64,000 nt of DNA from Candidatus Westeberhardia cardiocondylae (GTDB taxonomy: Bacteria > Pseudomonadota > Gammaproteobacteria > Enterobacterales > Enterobacteriaceae), in the NCBI GenBank assembly GCA_024648765.1, contig JABYQC010000001.1, forward strand, positions 245,000-308,999, written 5' to 3'. Below are positions 1 through 8,615 of the stretch, piece by piece. A program made the translations under genes and the position numbers. Below the pieces are notes generated by a model. That model worked only from the letters and a program-made list of their open reading frames with translations, made no database searches and was not told the DNA's origin. Every line of letters starts with the position of its first letter. Position 1 is the stretch's first letter.

Positions 1-50
1 AAGGCTACTCGTAATTCTTTGGAAGTTGTGTTGATAAGTATTTTTTTCAT
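1..50 (-). CDS. rne: Ribonuclease E, N-terminal fragment (runs off window)
   Basis: Only the first 16 codons lie in the window. Reading the minus strand from the ATG at 50-48 gives MKKILINTTSKELRVA, which matches the start of enterobacterial RNase E (MKRMLINATQQEELRVA in E. coli). RNase E is the membrane-associated endonuclease that nucleates the RNA degradosome and processes rRNA, tRNA and mRNA. The gene diverges from rluC, exactly as in E. coli, which supports the call despite the short piece. Nothing can be said about the catalytic or scaffold domains. Confidence 0.85.
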   Translation of the reverse strand, partial: MKKILINTTSKELRVA

Positions 51-969
51 TATATAATTTATTATGTTTCTCGTGATTTAATTATTAAGAATAAAATTGC
101 AATGAATCTATATAATATATTTATAGAATAAATATTAGATATAACATTGAAATTTTATTTTAACATTTGCAAGGTAAATTATATGTCAATATAGGTGAAA
201 ATATTCATATGTATTTAAGAATTATGCATGTAAATATTGTGAAAAATTTGAATTTATTTTATTATATTATTTAAAATTATAAATATATATATATGGAATT
301 ACCATAAATATATGATGTATTTTACAAATATAGTTGTTATTAACTGTATTCTATTGTGTGTGTTTATTATATTTTATAAGTTTGATAAATAGAATGTATT
401 GATATAAATCATCAAATTTTTTTTAAATTTTGTATAAATAATTTTTTATAATTTTATATTAATATTGATTATAAAATTATTTATATTTTTATTTTGTAGT
501 ATGTATATGATAATATGTATACAATAAATAAAAAATTTATATAAATATTATGAATACAGAAAATAATATTGTAATTTATTTAGTAAAATATGTAGATTGA
601 TTTTATGAAATTTTTTATATTTGTTAGAATATTATAATTTGAAATGTTTTATAAATTTTATTTGATATAAAAATAATTATTTGTAGAGTGATTTGAGTAT
701 ATTTGGTGTTTATATATTATGTTGTTATATTTGTGTGAATTTTTAGAGTTATTTATAAATTATATAAATGTATTATATTATGAAGTTTTTTATTTTTAAT
801 GTTTATAAACGTTATTTCTGTTTAATAAATGCATTATAGTTAATATATTTAGTAAATATTTTAAGTTTTTGAAAAATTTTATATAATTATTATAATAATA
901 TATATAAATATAGTATGTATTGTATATTTTATTTTTTATGAACAAAATGATTGATGCTTAATATATTTT
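51..969. other. Divergent rne-rluC spacer, no gene
   Basis: About 920 bases of almost pure A/T separate the divergent starts of rne and rluC. Promoters for both genes must lie here. In E. coli rne has a long autoregulatory leader, but I could not recognise its structured elements. No credible ORF or RNA gene is visible. Confidence 0.6.
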
Positions 970-1935
970 ATGGATATTAAACGTGTGAAAGTACATTTTA
1001 TAGTTATTTCTTCACATCAATTTAATCAGCGTGTTGATAATTTTTTAATAAATTATTTAAAAGGAATACCAAAAAGCAAGATATATCATATTATTCGTAA
1101 TGGAGAAGTACGGATAAATAAGAAAAGAATTAAATGTCAATATAAATTAAAAATTAATGATATACTTCGTATTCCTCCTTTACATATGTACAAAATGGTA
1201 CAAAAAAAACCAATTAAGTGTATTGCGTTGCATAAATATATTATATACGAAGATGATTCTTTAATGATTATTAATAAGCCAACTGGAATAGCTGTGCATG
1301 GGGGGTATAATTGGCAATATGGAGGTATAATAGAAATGTTGAAAATGTATTATAAAAATATTCATTTTTTAGAATTAGTACATCGTTTGGATAAAGATAC
1401 TTCTGGGATTTTATTGATAGCTAAAAAAAATTCTATGTTGCGTGCATTACATGAATTATTACGTAATAGAAAAATTAAAAAAAATTATTTAGCGTTAGTT
1501 TCTGGTGTTTGGTCATCCAAAATTACTGAAATTGCAGTACCGTTGTATAAATTTTTTTCTATAAAAAAAAAATGTATAATGCAAGTTAATAAAAAATATG
1601 GAAAATTGTCTAAAACTATTTTTAAAGTTCAGGAGAGATTTGCAAAAATTGCTACATTGATGCAAGCGATTCCTATTACTGGCAGAACTCATCAAATAAG
1701 AATACATACGCAATACGCTGGGCATCCTATTGCATGTGATGATCGTTATGGTGACAAAAATTTTGATTTACAAATGAAATATTTTGGTGTTAATAGATTA
1801 TTTCTGCATGCATTTTCTATATCTTTTAAATATCCAAATACAGAAAAAATTTTATCTATTCAAGCTCCTTTAGATAAAACATTATTGCAATGTTTACAAA
1901 AATTACGTGTCGTTTGTTCTACTTATAAAGTATAA
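970..1935 (+). CDS. rluC: 23S rRNA pseudouridine synthase RluC
   Basis: Converts three uridines of 23S rRNA (955, 2504 and 2580 in E. coli) to pseudouridine in the large ribosomal subunit. The 321-residue product (E. coli 319) has an N-terminal S4 RNA-binding domain at about residues 18-80. The RluA-family catalytic motif HRLDKDTSG is at 138-146, with D143 as the expected nucleophile. The later GRTHQIRIH motif is also present. It is divergent from rne, as in E. coli. The ATG at 970 gives an N-terminus of normal length. No damage is seen. Confidence 0.96.
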   Translation: MDIKRVKVHFIVISSHQFNQRVDNFLINYLKGIPKSKIYHIIRNGEVRINKKRIKCQYKLKINDILRIPPLHMYKMVQKKPIKCIALHKYIIYEDDSLMIINKPTGIAVHGGYNWQYGGIIEMLKMYYKNIHFLELVHRLDKDTSGILLIAKKNSMLRALHELLRNRKIKKNYLALVSGVWSSKITEIAVPLYKFFSIKKKCIMQVNKKYGKLSKTIFKVQERFAKIATLMQAIPITGRTHQIRIHTQYAGHPIACDDRYGDKNFDLQMKYFGVNRLFLHAFSISFKYPNTEKILSIQAPLDKTLLQCLQKLRVVCSTYKV

Positions 1936-2480
1936 ATAATATTTAGAAATATTAATATCATATATACAATATATGTTGCAAATTAATAATTTGTTCTATA
2001 TATTATAGTTCGTGAGAATTAATTTTTTGTTTTAGTATAGCATGTAATGCATGTGTTTAATATATATATAGTATTTGCAATAATTTTTATTATGATTTTT
2101 TGAAAGATGTATTAAATCTGTATATATATATATTTGATGTTAATTAATTTATAAAACATACTTATAAAGTAATTTGTATTGTAAATAATTTTGTGTGATA
2201 TTTTATTAATTTTTTATAATAAATGGGTATCATATAAAATTTTATATTAATACATAATTTTTTATATTTTTAAAGGGGTATTGTGTTTATATAAAAATAT
2301 GATGTTAAATTTTATAAAGTAAAAGTATTATATTTATATTTACGCAATATTTTCAATATAATATTACTTGTTAAAATTTGTACTGTTAAGAATTAAGAAT
2401 AGTTTTAAAAAAATTGCAAGTTTTTCAATATAATAGTAAAATTATTAAATTTTTTTTATAATATAATTGGGTAAACATGT
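1936..2480. other. Spacer rluC-rpmF, no gene
   Basis: In E. coli yceF (maf-like) and yceD lie near here. I see only A/T-rich sequence and no remnant I can assign to either gene. The promoter of rpmF is presumably in its 3' part. Confidence 0.5.
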
Positions 2481-2660
2481 ATGGCTGTTCAAAAAAGTAA
2501 AGTTACTCGTTCCAGAAGAGGTATGCGGAGATCACATAACAAAATAATATTTCCAACATTGTCAGTTGATAAAAAATCAGGAGAAATGCATTTGCGACAT
2601 CATGCTACTTTGAATGGATTTTATCGGGGTAAAAAAGTAATATTGATAAGAAAAGTATAA
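2481..2660 (+). CDS. rpmF: Ribosomal protein bL32
   Basis: A 59-codon gene beginning [19 protein letters not shown], the conserved N-terminus of bL32 (E. coli 57 residues). The basic first third and the later [17 protein letters not shown] stretch follow the family. bL32 is a small protein of the 50S subunit. In E. coli rpmF begins the plsX-fabH-fabD lipid operon; here the next gene downstream is fabD, about 890 bases away, because plsX and fabH are missing. Confidence 0.96.
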   Translation: MAVQKSKVTRSRRGMRRSHNKIIFPTLSVDKKSGEMHLRHHATLNGFYRGKKVILIRKV

Positions 2661-3510
2661 TATGAGAATTTTTTATTAAGAGATATTTTGGTATCATATA
2701 ATATTATATACAATAAGATTATTTTCAGAAACAATGGAGTTGTTGTATTGTATGTTTTCTTTTTTATAATTTATATTTATCAATATAGTTTTCACATAGT
2801 ATTTTCAAAAAAAGTATTATGTAGCAGTGTATGTGTTGGTTTGTATGTATATATTACAATGATATTTGTTAATAGATTAATTAGTACTTGCATAAAGTAT
2901 ATATTTAAAATATAAATATTGATTATAATTATCATAACAAAATGTTTGTATATTTTTTGTATAAAATTATTTATTATGTGCAATAATTATTGGAATAGCA
3001 CTTTTACGTATAGTTTGTGTGCATTTGTATAGTGTAATCAAAATAATATAAATGTATAATATACAAATGTTTTATATGCATGTTTTATATTATAGATAAC
3101 ATTATAATATCAGGAATTATACAAATATTATTTAAATTTTTTTTACATGATGTTAGTAAATATATTTGTTATGTATGTGCATACAATAAGATTTTGTATA
3201 CAACATTTAATAAAATATTGTAAATATATCATTTTATTTTATCTGTAATATTAAAATAAAATTTTTAAAGTGATAATTTTAATTTTTCTATATATTTAAT
3301 ATATATATATATGATATAAGAAAATAAAATATATTATACTTACATAAAGTAATTAAATAAAAATTATAATATTTATAAAAAATTTTTTATGAAAACATAC
3401 AAAATATTGTGTTAACATATGCATAATTTTATTTTCAATAAATGGTATCTTTACACAAGTAGTATAAAATAATAATTAATAGTATGTTTTTAATGAAATA
3501 TGAGTATACT
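2661..3510. other. Spacer at the missing plsX-fabH position
   Basis: In E. coli plsX (phosphate acyltransferase) and fabH (KAS III) sit between rpmF and fabD. Here about 850 bases of A/T-rich DNA remain. Two small ORFs (2688-2915 plus strand, 2792-2983 minus strand) are low-complexity and hydrophobic, with no resemblance to PlsX or FabH. I see no alignable remnant of either gene. Confidence 0.55.
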
Positions 3511-3535
3511 ATGCAATTTGCACATCAAGATATAT

Positions 3536-3541
3536 AGGAGG
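3536..3541 (+). promoter_or_regulatory. Perfect Shine-Dalgarno AGGAGG deciding the fabD start
   Basis: AGGAGG sits five bases before the ATT codon at 3547-3549. A TAG stop at 3535-3537 in the fabD frame overlaps it, so translation of FabD must start after this site. No ATG, GTG or TTG occurs in frame between it and the conserved FPGQGSQ motif. Confidence 0.75.
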
Positions 3542-3546
3542 TTGTC

Positions 3547-4512
3547 ATTTTTTCTGTAATATTTCCAGGACAGGGATCACAAAAAGTAGGTATGTTATCA
3601 AATATATCTCGTGTTTATTCTGAAGTAAAAAATACTTTTAATGAAGCATCTTCTGTATTAGGTTATGATTTATGGAAATTAGTTCAAGAGGGACCAGCAA
3701 TAGAATTGAATAAATCTTGGAAAACACAGCCTGCATTATTAGCATCCTCTGTATCTATTTGGAGAATATGGAAAAGTATTGGAGGGAAAATACCAAAATT
3801 TATGGCAGGACATAGTCATGGGGAATATTCTGCATTAGTATGTTCTGACAGTTTGGATTTTTTGACTGCTATTGAATTAGTAGAATTTCGTGGTAAAATT
3901 ATGCAATCGGCAGTTCCAAAAGGTTTAGGTTCTATGTCTGTAATTATAGGTTTAGATTATAAAATTGTGCAAAATATTTGTGACAGTATTAAAAATGATA
4001 AGAAAATTGTTGAATTAGCAAATTTTAACACAAAAAATCAAATAGTAATTTCTGGTCATACATGTGCTGTAAAAGATGTTGAAATTTCTTGCATGCAAGC
4101 TGGAGCCACTAAAGTATTGAGATTGCCTATTAGTGTACCATCACATTGTGTATTAATGAAGTCTGCTGCTAAAGAATTTAAAAAAAAACTTAAGAATATT
4201 ATTATTTTAACACCAAAAATTCCAATTATAAATAATGTTGATGTGCGTATTGAACAAGATTCTGATATGATTAAAAAAGCTTTGGTACGACAAATATATA
4301 ATCCGGTTCGTTGGAAAGATATTATGCAATATTTTCTAAAAAATAATATATATACATTATTAGAAATGGGTCCAGGAAAAGTTTTAACTAAATTTATACA
4401 ATGTCATAATATGTATAATGTTTTTACAGGTATAGCAATTAATAATTATGCATCTTTAATGTATGCTAGAAATAATAAAATTATTGGAGAAAAAAGTGAC
4501 TTTTCGAAATAA
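3547..4512 (+). CDS. fabD: Malonyl-CoA:ACP transacylase, apparent AUU start
   Basis: Transfers malonyl groups from CoA to acyl carrier protein in type II fatty-acid synthesis. The FPGQGSQ motif starts at residue 6. The nucleophile elbow reads GHSHG around S90 (GHSLG in most homologues). The conserved RGK and the catalytic histidine in PSHC (H200) are present. The first in-frame ATG (3592) would delete FPGQGSQ, so it cannot be the start. The ATT at 3547, five bases after AGGAGG, gives 321 residues against 309 in E. coli, with the N-terminus in register. The extra length is at the C-terminus, where the gene overlaps fabG by 17 bases. The function is certain; the start is an inference from the SD site and alignment. 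Confidence 0.93.
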   Translation: MFSVIFPGQGSQKVGMLSNISRVYSEVKNTFNEASSVLGYDLWKLVQEGPAIELNKSWKTQPALLASSVSIWRIWKSIGGKIPKFMAGHSHGEYSALVCSDSLDFLTAIELVEFRGKIMQSAVPKGLGSMSVIIGLDYKIVQNICDSIKNDKKIVELANFNTKNQIVISGHTCAVKDVEISCMQAGATKVLRLPISVPSHCVLMKSAAKEFKKKLKNIIILTPKIPIINNVDVRIEQDSDMIKKALVRQIYNPVRWKDIMQYFLKNNIYTLLEMGPGKVLTKFIQCHNMYNVFTGIAINNYASLMYARNNKIIGEKSDFSK

Positions 4513-5236
4513 AATTGTACTGATTACAGGAGCTAGTAGAGGAATTGGTTGCGCAATTGCCAAAATATTTGCGAAACTGGGTGCTTGTGTGATTGGTACT
4601 TCTACAAATACTAAGGGGGTAAAAAAAATCAATCAATATTTAAAAGAATATAAAATAGGAATGGGAGTCAAATTAGATGTATCAGATATAGAATCTATAA
4701 ATAGGTTTTTTCAAAAAATATACAAAAAATTTAATACAATAGATATTTTAATTAATAATGCAGGAATTTTATATGATACGTTATTAATCAATATGTCCGA
4801 AAAACATTGGAATAAGGTTATTAATATTAATTTAACTTCTGTATTTCATATGTCTAAAGCAGTAATACATACTATGATAAAAAAATGTTATGGAAGAATT
4901 ATTACTATAGGTTCAATAATTGGTTCTATAGGGAATGTTGGGCAAACAAATTATTCTGCTACAAAAGCTGGATTAATTGGATTTAGCAAATCTTTAGCAA
5001 AAGAAGTAGCATCTAAAGGAATTACAGTTAATGTTATATCACCTGGATTTATTTGTACAGATATGACTAAATTCTTGACATATAAACAGAAGAAAAAGAT
5101 ATTGTCCAAAATTCCTATGAAACGTTTCGGTCATGTGGAAGATATCGCTAATGTTGTAGCATTTTTTGCTTCAGATTATTCTTCATATATTACTGGAGAG
5201 ACAATACATGTTAATGGTGGTATGTATATGTCATAA
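4496..5236 (+). CDS. fabG: 3-oxoacyl-ACP reductase
   Basis: NADPH-dependent reduction of 3-oxoacyl-ACP in fatty-acid elongation; a short-chain dehydrogenase. The cofactor motif TGASRGIG is at residues 11-18. The catalytic Ser, Tyr and Lys lie in the GSIIGSIG...NYSATKAG region near 140-157. I chose the GTG at 4496 over the upstream TTG at 4463 because VTFRNKIVLITG aligns position for position with MNFEGKIALVTG of E. coli, and a GGAG lies six bases upstream at 4486-4489. This gives 246 residues (E. coli 244) and an overlap with the fabD end, suggesting translational coupling. Confidence 0.95.
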   Translation: MTFRNKIVLITGASRGIGCAIAKIFAKLGACVIGTSTNTKGVKKINQYLKEYKIGMGVKLDVSDIESINRFFQKIYKKFNTIDILINNAGILYDTLLINMSEKHWNKVININLTSVFHMSKAVIHTMIKKCYGRIITIGSIIGSIGNVGQTNYSATKAGLIGFSKSLAKEVASKGITVNVISPGFICTDMTKFLTYKQKKKILSKIPMKRFGHVEDIANVVAFFASDYSSYITGETIHVNGGMYMS

Positions 5237-5306
5237 TAATATATATAAGTCAAATATTATAAATTATTTGTATATAATTGATTTGGAAAATTTTATAAGG
5301 AAAATT

Positions 5307-5342
5307 ATGAAAAATATGAATTTTGATGAGATTATTGTATAA
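5307..5342 (+). CDS. Possible 11-codon leader ORF coupled to acpP
   Basis: A short reading frame [11 protein letters not shown] begins at an ATG six bases after an AAGGA sequence. It ends with TAA whose last base is the first base of the acpP ATG (TAATG). The acpP start has no Shine-Dalgarno of its own close by. This arrangement is typical of translational coupling, but an ORF this short can arise by chance in A/T-rich DNA. The peptide is not recognised. Confidence 0.3.
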   Translation: MKNMNFDEIIV

Positions 5343-5590
5343 TGAGTACTATCGAAGAAAATGTAAAAAAGATTATTGTTAAGCAATTAGATGTTAAATT
5401 GGAAGATGTAGTAAATCATGCTTCTTTTGTTGACGATCTTGGTGCGGATTCATTGGATACTGTGGAGTTGGTAATGGCATTAGAAGAAGCGTTTCATATT
5501 GAAATTCCAGATGAAGTAGCTGAAAAAATTACTACTGTTCAATCAGTAATTGATTTTATAAAAAAAAATAGTAGTACAACAAATTCATAA
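5342..5590 (+). CDS. acpP: Acyl carrier protein
   Basis: Carries growing acyl chains on a 4'-phosphopantetheine arm in the cytoplasm. The start [12 protein letters not shown] matches E. coli ACP (MSTIEERVKKII), and the prosthetic-group serine sits in the [16 protein letters not shown] helix-2 motif near residue 38. Length is 82 residues (E. coli 78). Base composition is noticeably less A/T-rich than its neighbours, as usual for this highly expressed gene. It follows fabG as in E. coli, but fabF, which normally comes next, is absent. Confidence 0.97.
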   Translation: MSTIEENVKKIIVKQLDVKLEDVVNHASFVDDLGADSLDTVELVMALEEAFHIEIPDEVAEKITTVQSVIDFIKKNSSTTNS

Positions 5591-5596
5591 TACTAT

Positions 5597-5625
5597 AAAA
5601 GGCGGCTTGATGCCGCCAAAGTTTT
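5597..5625 (+). terminator. GC-rich intrinsic terminator after acpP
   Basis: A perfect six-pair stem GGCGGC (5601-5606) and GCCGCC (5612-5617) encloses the loop TTGAT, with A-runs before it and AAAGTTTT after it. It starts ten bases after the acpP stop and is the only G/C-rich hairpin of this kind noted in the window. It probably ends the fab transcript. Confidence 0.75.
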
Positions 5626-5859
5626 AAATTATATAATAAAATACTATATTTTAATTATTATACGTATAAATCTTTTGGTATTTGAGGTTTTATATTTTTA
5701 TTTATAAATCTTGCATATATGTGAATTAATATAAATTTTTTGATAAATTATTTACTATATAATAATTTATATAATATGTAATAAATTAGATAATTTGTTT
5801 TATTTAATTAATTTATTTGTTAAACTATATATTAGTTGTGTGTATACTCAAGGAGTAGT

Positions 5860-6492
5860 ATGCGAGGTAAATTTATTGTTTTAGAAGGATTGGAAGGTTC
5901 TGGAAAAACAACAGCAGCAAAAAACATTGTAAAAATTTTGCATGCTAATAATATATACAATGTAATTAATACAAAAGAACCAGAAAGTACTCCATTATCA
6001 AAAAAAATATACGCATTAATGCAACAAGAATTAATAAATGAACCTATTACGAAATATGCAGAATTGCTTTTATTTTATTTTGCAAGAGCACAATTAGTAG
6101 AAAATATTATTAAGCCAGCTTTGTCTAGAGGTACATGGGTAGTAGGAGATAGACACGATTTTTCTTCGCAGGCATATCAAGGAGGAGGTAGAAAAATAAA
6201 TAAAGTTTTATTAAATACTTTGCGTAAATTTATACTTGGAAATTTTTATCCTGATTTGATATTATATTTGGATGTTACACCATCAATAGGGTTGTTTCGT
6301 ATAAAAAAAAAAAGAAAATTAGACAGAATTGAAAAGGAATCTTTATGTTTTTTTAATGCAGTGAGGACATCGTATTTAAAGTTAGTGAAAAAGAATAAAA
6401 ATATTTCAATTGTTAATGCAAATGATACATTGAAAAATGTAAATATGAATATTGAAAATATTATGATAAATTGGTTAAAAAAGAGAGTATAG
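5860..6492 (+). CDS. tmk: Thymidylate kinase
   Basis: Phosphorylates dTMP to dTDP for DNA synthesis. The P-loop is in GLEGSGKTT near residues 8-16. The DRHDFSSQAYQGGGR stretch matches the dTMP-binding region, and the LDRIEKES lid region is present. The ATG at 5860 follows AAGGAG at 5850-5855 and gives MRGKFIVLEG, aligned with MRSKYIVIEG of E. coli; the TTG at 5836 is not needed. The product has 210 residues (E. coli 213). The usual REPGGT motif reads KEPEST. holB follows three bases after the stop, as in E. coli. Confidence 0.95.
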   Translation: MRGKFIVLEGLEGSGKTTAAKNIVKILHANNIYNVINTKEPESTPLSKKIYALMQQELINEPITKYAELLLFYFARAQLVENIIKPALSRGTWVVGDRHDFSSQAYQGGGRKINKVLLNTLRKFILGNFYPDLILYLDVTPSIGLFRIKKKRKLDRIEKESLCFFNAVRTSYLKLVKKNKNISIVNANDTLKNVNMNIENIMINWLKKRV

Positions 6493-6495
6493 TAT

Positions 6496-7464
6496 TTGTA
6501 TCCTTGGTTAACAACAACATATGAAAAGATTGTAAATTATTACCAAAATCACTATGATTATTTGCCTTTTTTATTGCATAGTATTCAGGATATTGGGACA
6601 GAGTTTTTATTGCGCGAAATAAGTACTTGGCTGTTTTGTTTAAATCCTAATAATAAACAATATTGTAATATATGTCCTAATTGTCAATTAATGAAATTTA
6701 ACAATTATCCTGATTATTATGAGATTATATTAGATAAAAATAATAAAAATAATTTAGAAAATTTATATCATTTAACTGATAATATATATAAATCACCTTG
6801 TTATGGAAAAATAAAAATAATATCTATTATACATAGTGAATTGCTTTCAAAAACATTTATTAATACAATAAAGAACATTATACATAATCCTCCTAAAAAA
6901 ACTTATTTTTTGTTTTCTTGTTCTCAAGAATGTTTACGATTATTGTCACAACTTAAAAATTATTGTTTTTATTTTTTTTTGCATCCGCCAAAAGAAAAAA
7001 TTAGCTTATATTGGTTGCAAAAAAACTTACACAAAGATTATTCTTCCATTGAGTTAAAAACGGCTCTTCGTATATATAATGGATCTCCAATACAAGCGAG
7101 AAATTTACTAAATTCTATATTATGGAAAAAAAGAAAAAAATTTTTTGCACAAATTAAAAAAAATATTTCAAAAAAAAATTTTTTATTTTTGTTATCCATG
7201 TTTATGGACAAAAATATTTCTAATGAATTAATATTATGGTTGTTAACTATATTGTCTGATTCTGTTATAATTTATTACAATCAATATATTTTGATAAGTA
7301 ATTTAGATCAATTACAGTTAATTCAATTATTTGTGAAAAATTTTTCTATTTCTACTTTATTCGTACAATGGAAAAATTGGTTGAATTGTAAAAGAATTTG
7401 TGATAACGTTGAAAGTATTAATCGTGAAATGTTATTTTCGCATTTTTTGTTAACATGGCAATAA
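6496..7464 (+). CDS. holB: DNA polymerase III delta-prime subunit, TTG start
   Basis: Non-hydrolysing subunit of the clamp loader that loads the beta sliding clamp. The start YPWL and the four zinc-ligand cysteines (C48, C57, C60, C63; CNICPNC) match E. coli HolB. Length is 322 residues (E. coli 334). A TAG stop two codons upstream leaves the TTG at 6496 as the only sensible start. Sequence is very divergent and lysine/asparagine-rich. The SRC motif that supplies an arginine finger to the neighbouring ATPase subunit reads NYC (155-157), so this function appears lost. Identity rests on motif pattern, length and the tmk-holB order. Confidence 0.88.
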   Translation: MYPWLTTTYEKIVNYYQNHYDYLPFLLHSIQDIGTEFLLREISTWLFCLNPNNKQYCNICPNCQLMKFNNYPDYYEIILDKNNKNNLENLYHLTDNIYKSPCYGKIKIISIIHSELLSKTFINTIKNIIHNPPKKTYFLFSCSQECLRLLSQLKNYCFYFFLHPPKEKISLYWLQKNLHKDYSSIELKTALRIYNGSPIQARNLLNSILWKKRKKFFAQIKKNISKKNFLFLLSMFMDKNISNELILWLLTILSDSVIIYYNQYILISNLDQLQLIQLFVKNFSISTLFVQWKNWLNCKRICDNVESINREMLFSHFLLTWQ

Positions 7465-7951
7465 ATATGATGGAAAATTTTGAATAAAATGATAAAAAAT
7501 AATTGTTTTGCATTTATTGGATATGCGAAATTTTTAATGTAATTAATAAATTTATGTAAGAGAAATAATTTGTATTAGTGTTTTGTGATATAATATCTGG
7601 TGCGTATGTTTTTGTATAAAAATGTTATGATTTTAATAATCGTGACAATAGTGTAAAATTATTGTTTTAATATTATGTATATTATAGATTTTTTGCCAAC
7701 ATTTATAATAATGTTATTTTGAAAATTTTCTTATAAAGAAGTATCACAATATTTACAATATTAAAAAATTTTTTGCAAAATACAAAGATTTTTATGAAAA
7801 TATACAAAGTAGATTTTTGATTTTATAAAAATATAGTACTTTACAAAATTTTTTATATTTTTTATTATATTGTACAATGGATATATATTGTAATTGTAAT
7901 ACATATAAGATTTTAATTTATTATATTAATCGTAACATGGAGAAATTATAA
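7465..7951. other. Spacer holB-pal, no gene
   Basis: No ORF with family resemblance and no structured RNA recognised. In E. coli different genes follow holB and precede pal, so this spacer marks an ancestral rearrangement or deletion joint. Confidence 0.5.
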
Positions 7952-8500
7952 ATGAAATTAACTAAATTTTTTAAAAAAATAATTTTTGTTCTTCCTTTCA
8001 CTTTACTGACTTCTTGTGATTCTCCAAATAAAAATTCTAATTTTGATTTTCCTAAAGATTCATTTTCTATACAAGACGAAAAACAAGAATTTGATTTTGT
8101 AGATGAAAATGAAAATAATTGGGAAATGTCACATGATGATGAGCAATCAATATTACATAGATTACAATATAATAATACTGTATATTTTGATTTAAATAAA
8201 TATCAAATTCGTTCCGAATTTTTTAATATGTTAGATGAGTATGCAGAATTTTTATTGCAGCATCCATCATATACAATAACGATTGAAGGTCACACAGATA
8301 TACGAGGAACACCAGATTATAATATTTTATTAGGAAATCGTAGAAGCAATGCTGTGAAAGAATATTTAGAAAATAAAGGAGTTTCTAGTAATCAAATTCA
8401 CACTGTTTCTTATGGAAAAGAAAAGCTTGCTACTTCTGGTAATGATGAATTTTCTCATGCAAAAAATAGAAGAACTGTAAATATATTAACGAGAGAATAA
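7952..8500 (+). CDS. pal: Peptidoglycan-associated lipoprotein Pal
   Basis: An outer-membrane lipoprotein that binds peptidoglycan and helps keep the envelope together. The N-terminus is a lipoprotein signal ending in LLTSC, so the acylated cysteine is C22. An acidic linker follows, then an OmpA-like domain from about residue 70, with YFDLNKYQI, the peptidoglycan-binding region TIEGHTDIRGTPDYNILLGNRR, and a C-terminal KNRRTVNIL. Length is 182 (E. coli 173). TolB and CpoB, its E. coli neighbours, are not in the window. Confidence 0.95.
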   Translation: MKLTKFFKKIIFVLPFTLLTSCDSPNKNSNFDFPKDSFSIQDEKQEFDFVDENENNWEMSHDDEQSILHRLQYNNTVYFDLNKYQIRSEFFNMLDEYAEFLLQHPSYTITIEGHTDIRGTPDYNILLGNRRSNAVKEYLENKGVSSNQIHTVSYGKEKLATSGNDEFSHAKNRRTVNILTRE

Positions 8501-8615
8501 TACAAAAATTTTATTATCGATATTTTATTATGTTGCAAGAGATAATTTTTTATTTACAATATGAATAAATAAATTGCATTTATATTAAATAATTATTTAT
8601 ATAATAATGATGTTT

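Noticed and set aside
1513-1725. 70-codon minus-strand ORF
   Set aside because: Lies antisense inside the well-supported rluC gene.
2688-2983. Two overlapping ORFs of 75 and 63 codons on opposite strands at the old plsX-fabH site
   Set aside because: Low-complexity hydrophobic translations with no family resemblance and no ribosome site; expected by chance in A/T-rich DNA.
3592-3594. ATG as the fabD start
   Set aside because: It would delete the conserved FPGQGSQ motif, and the strong SD lies 50 bases upstream.
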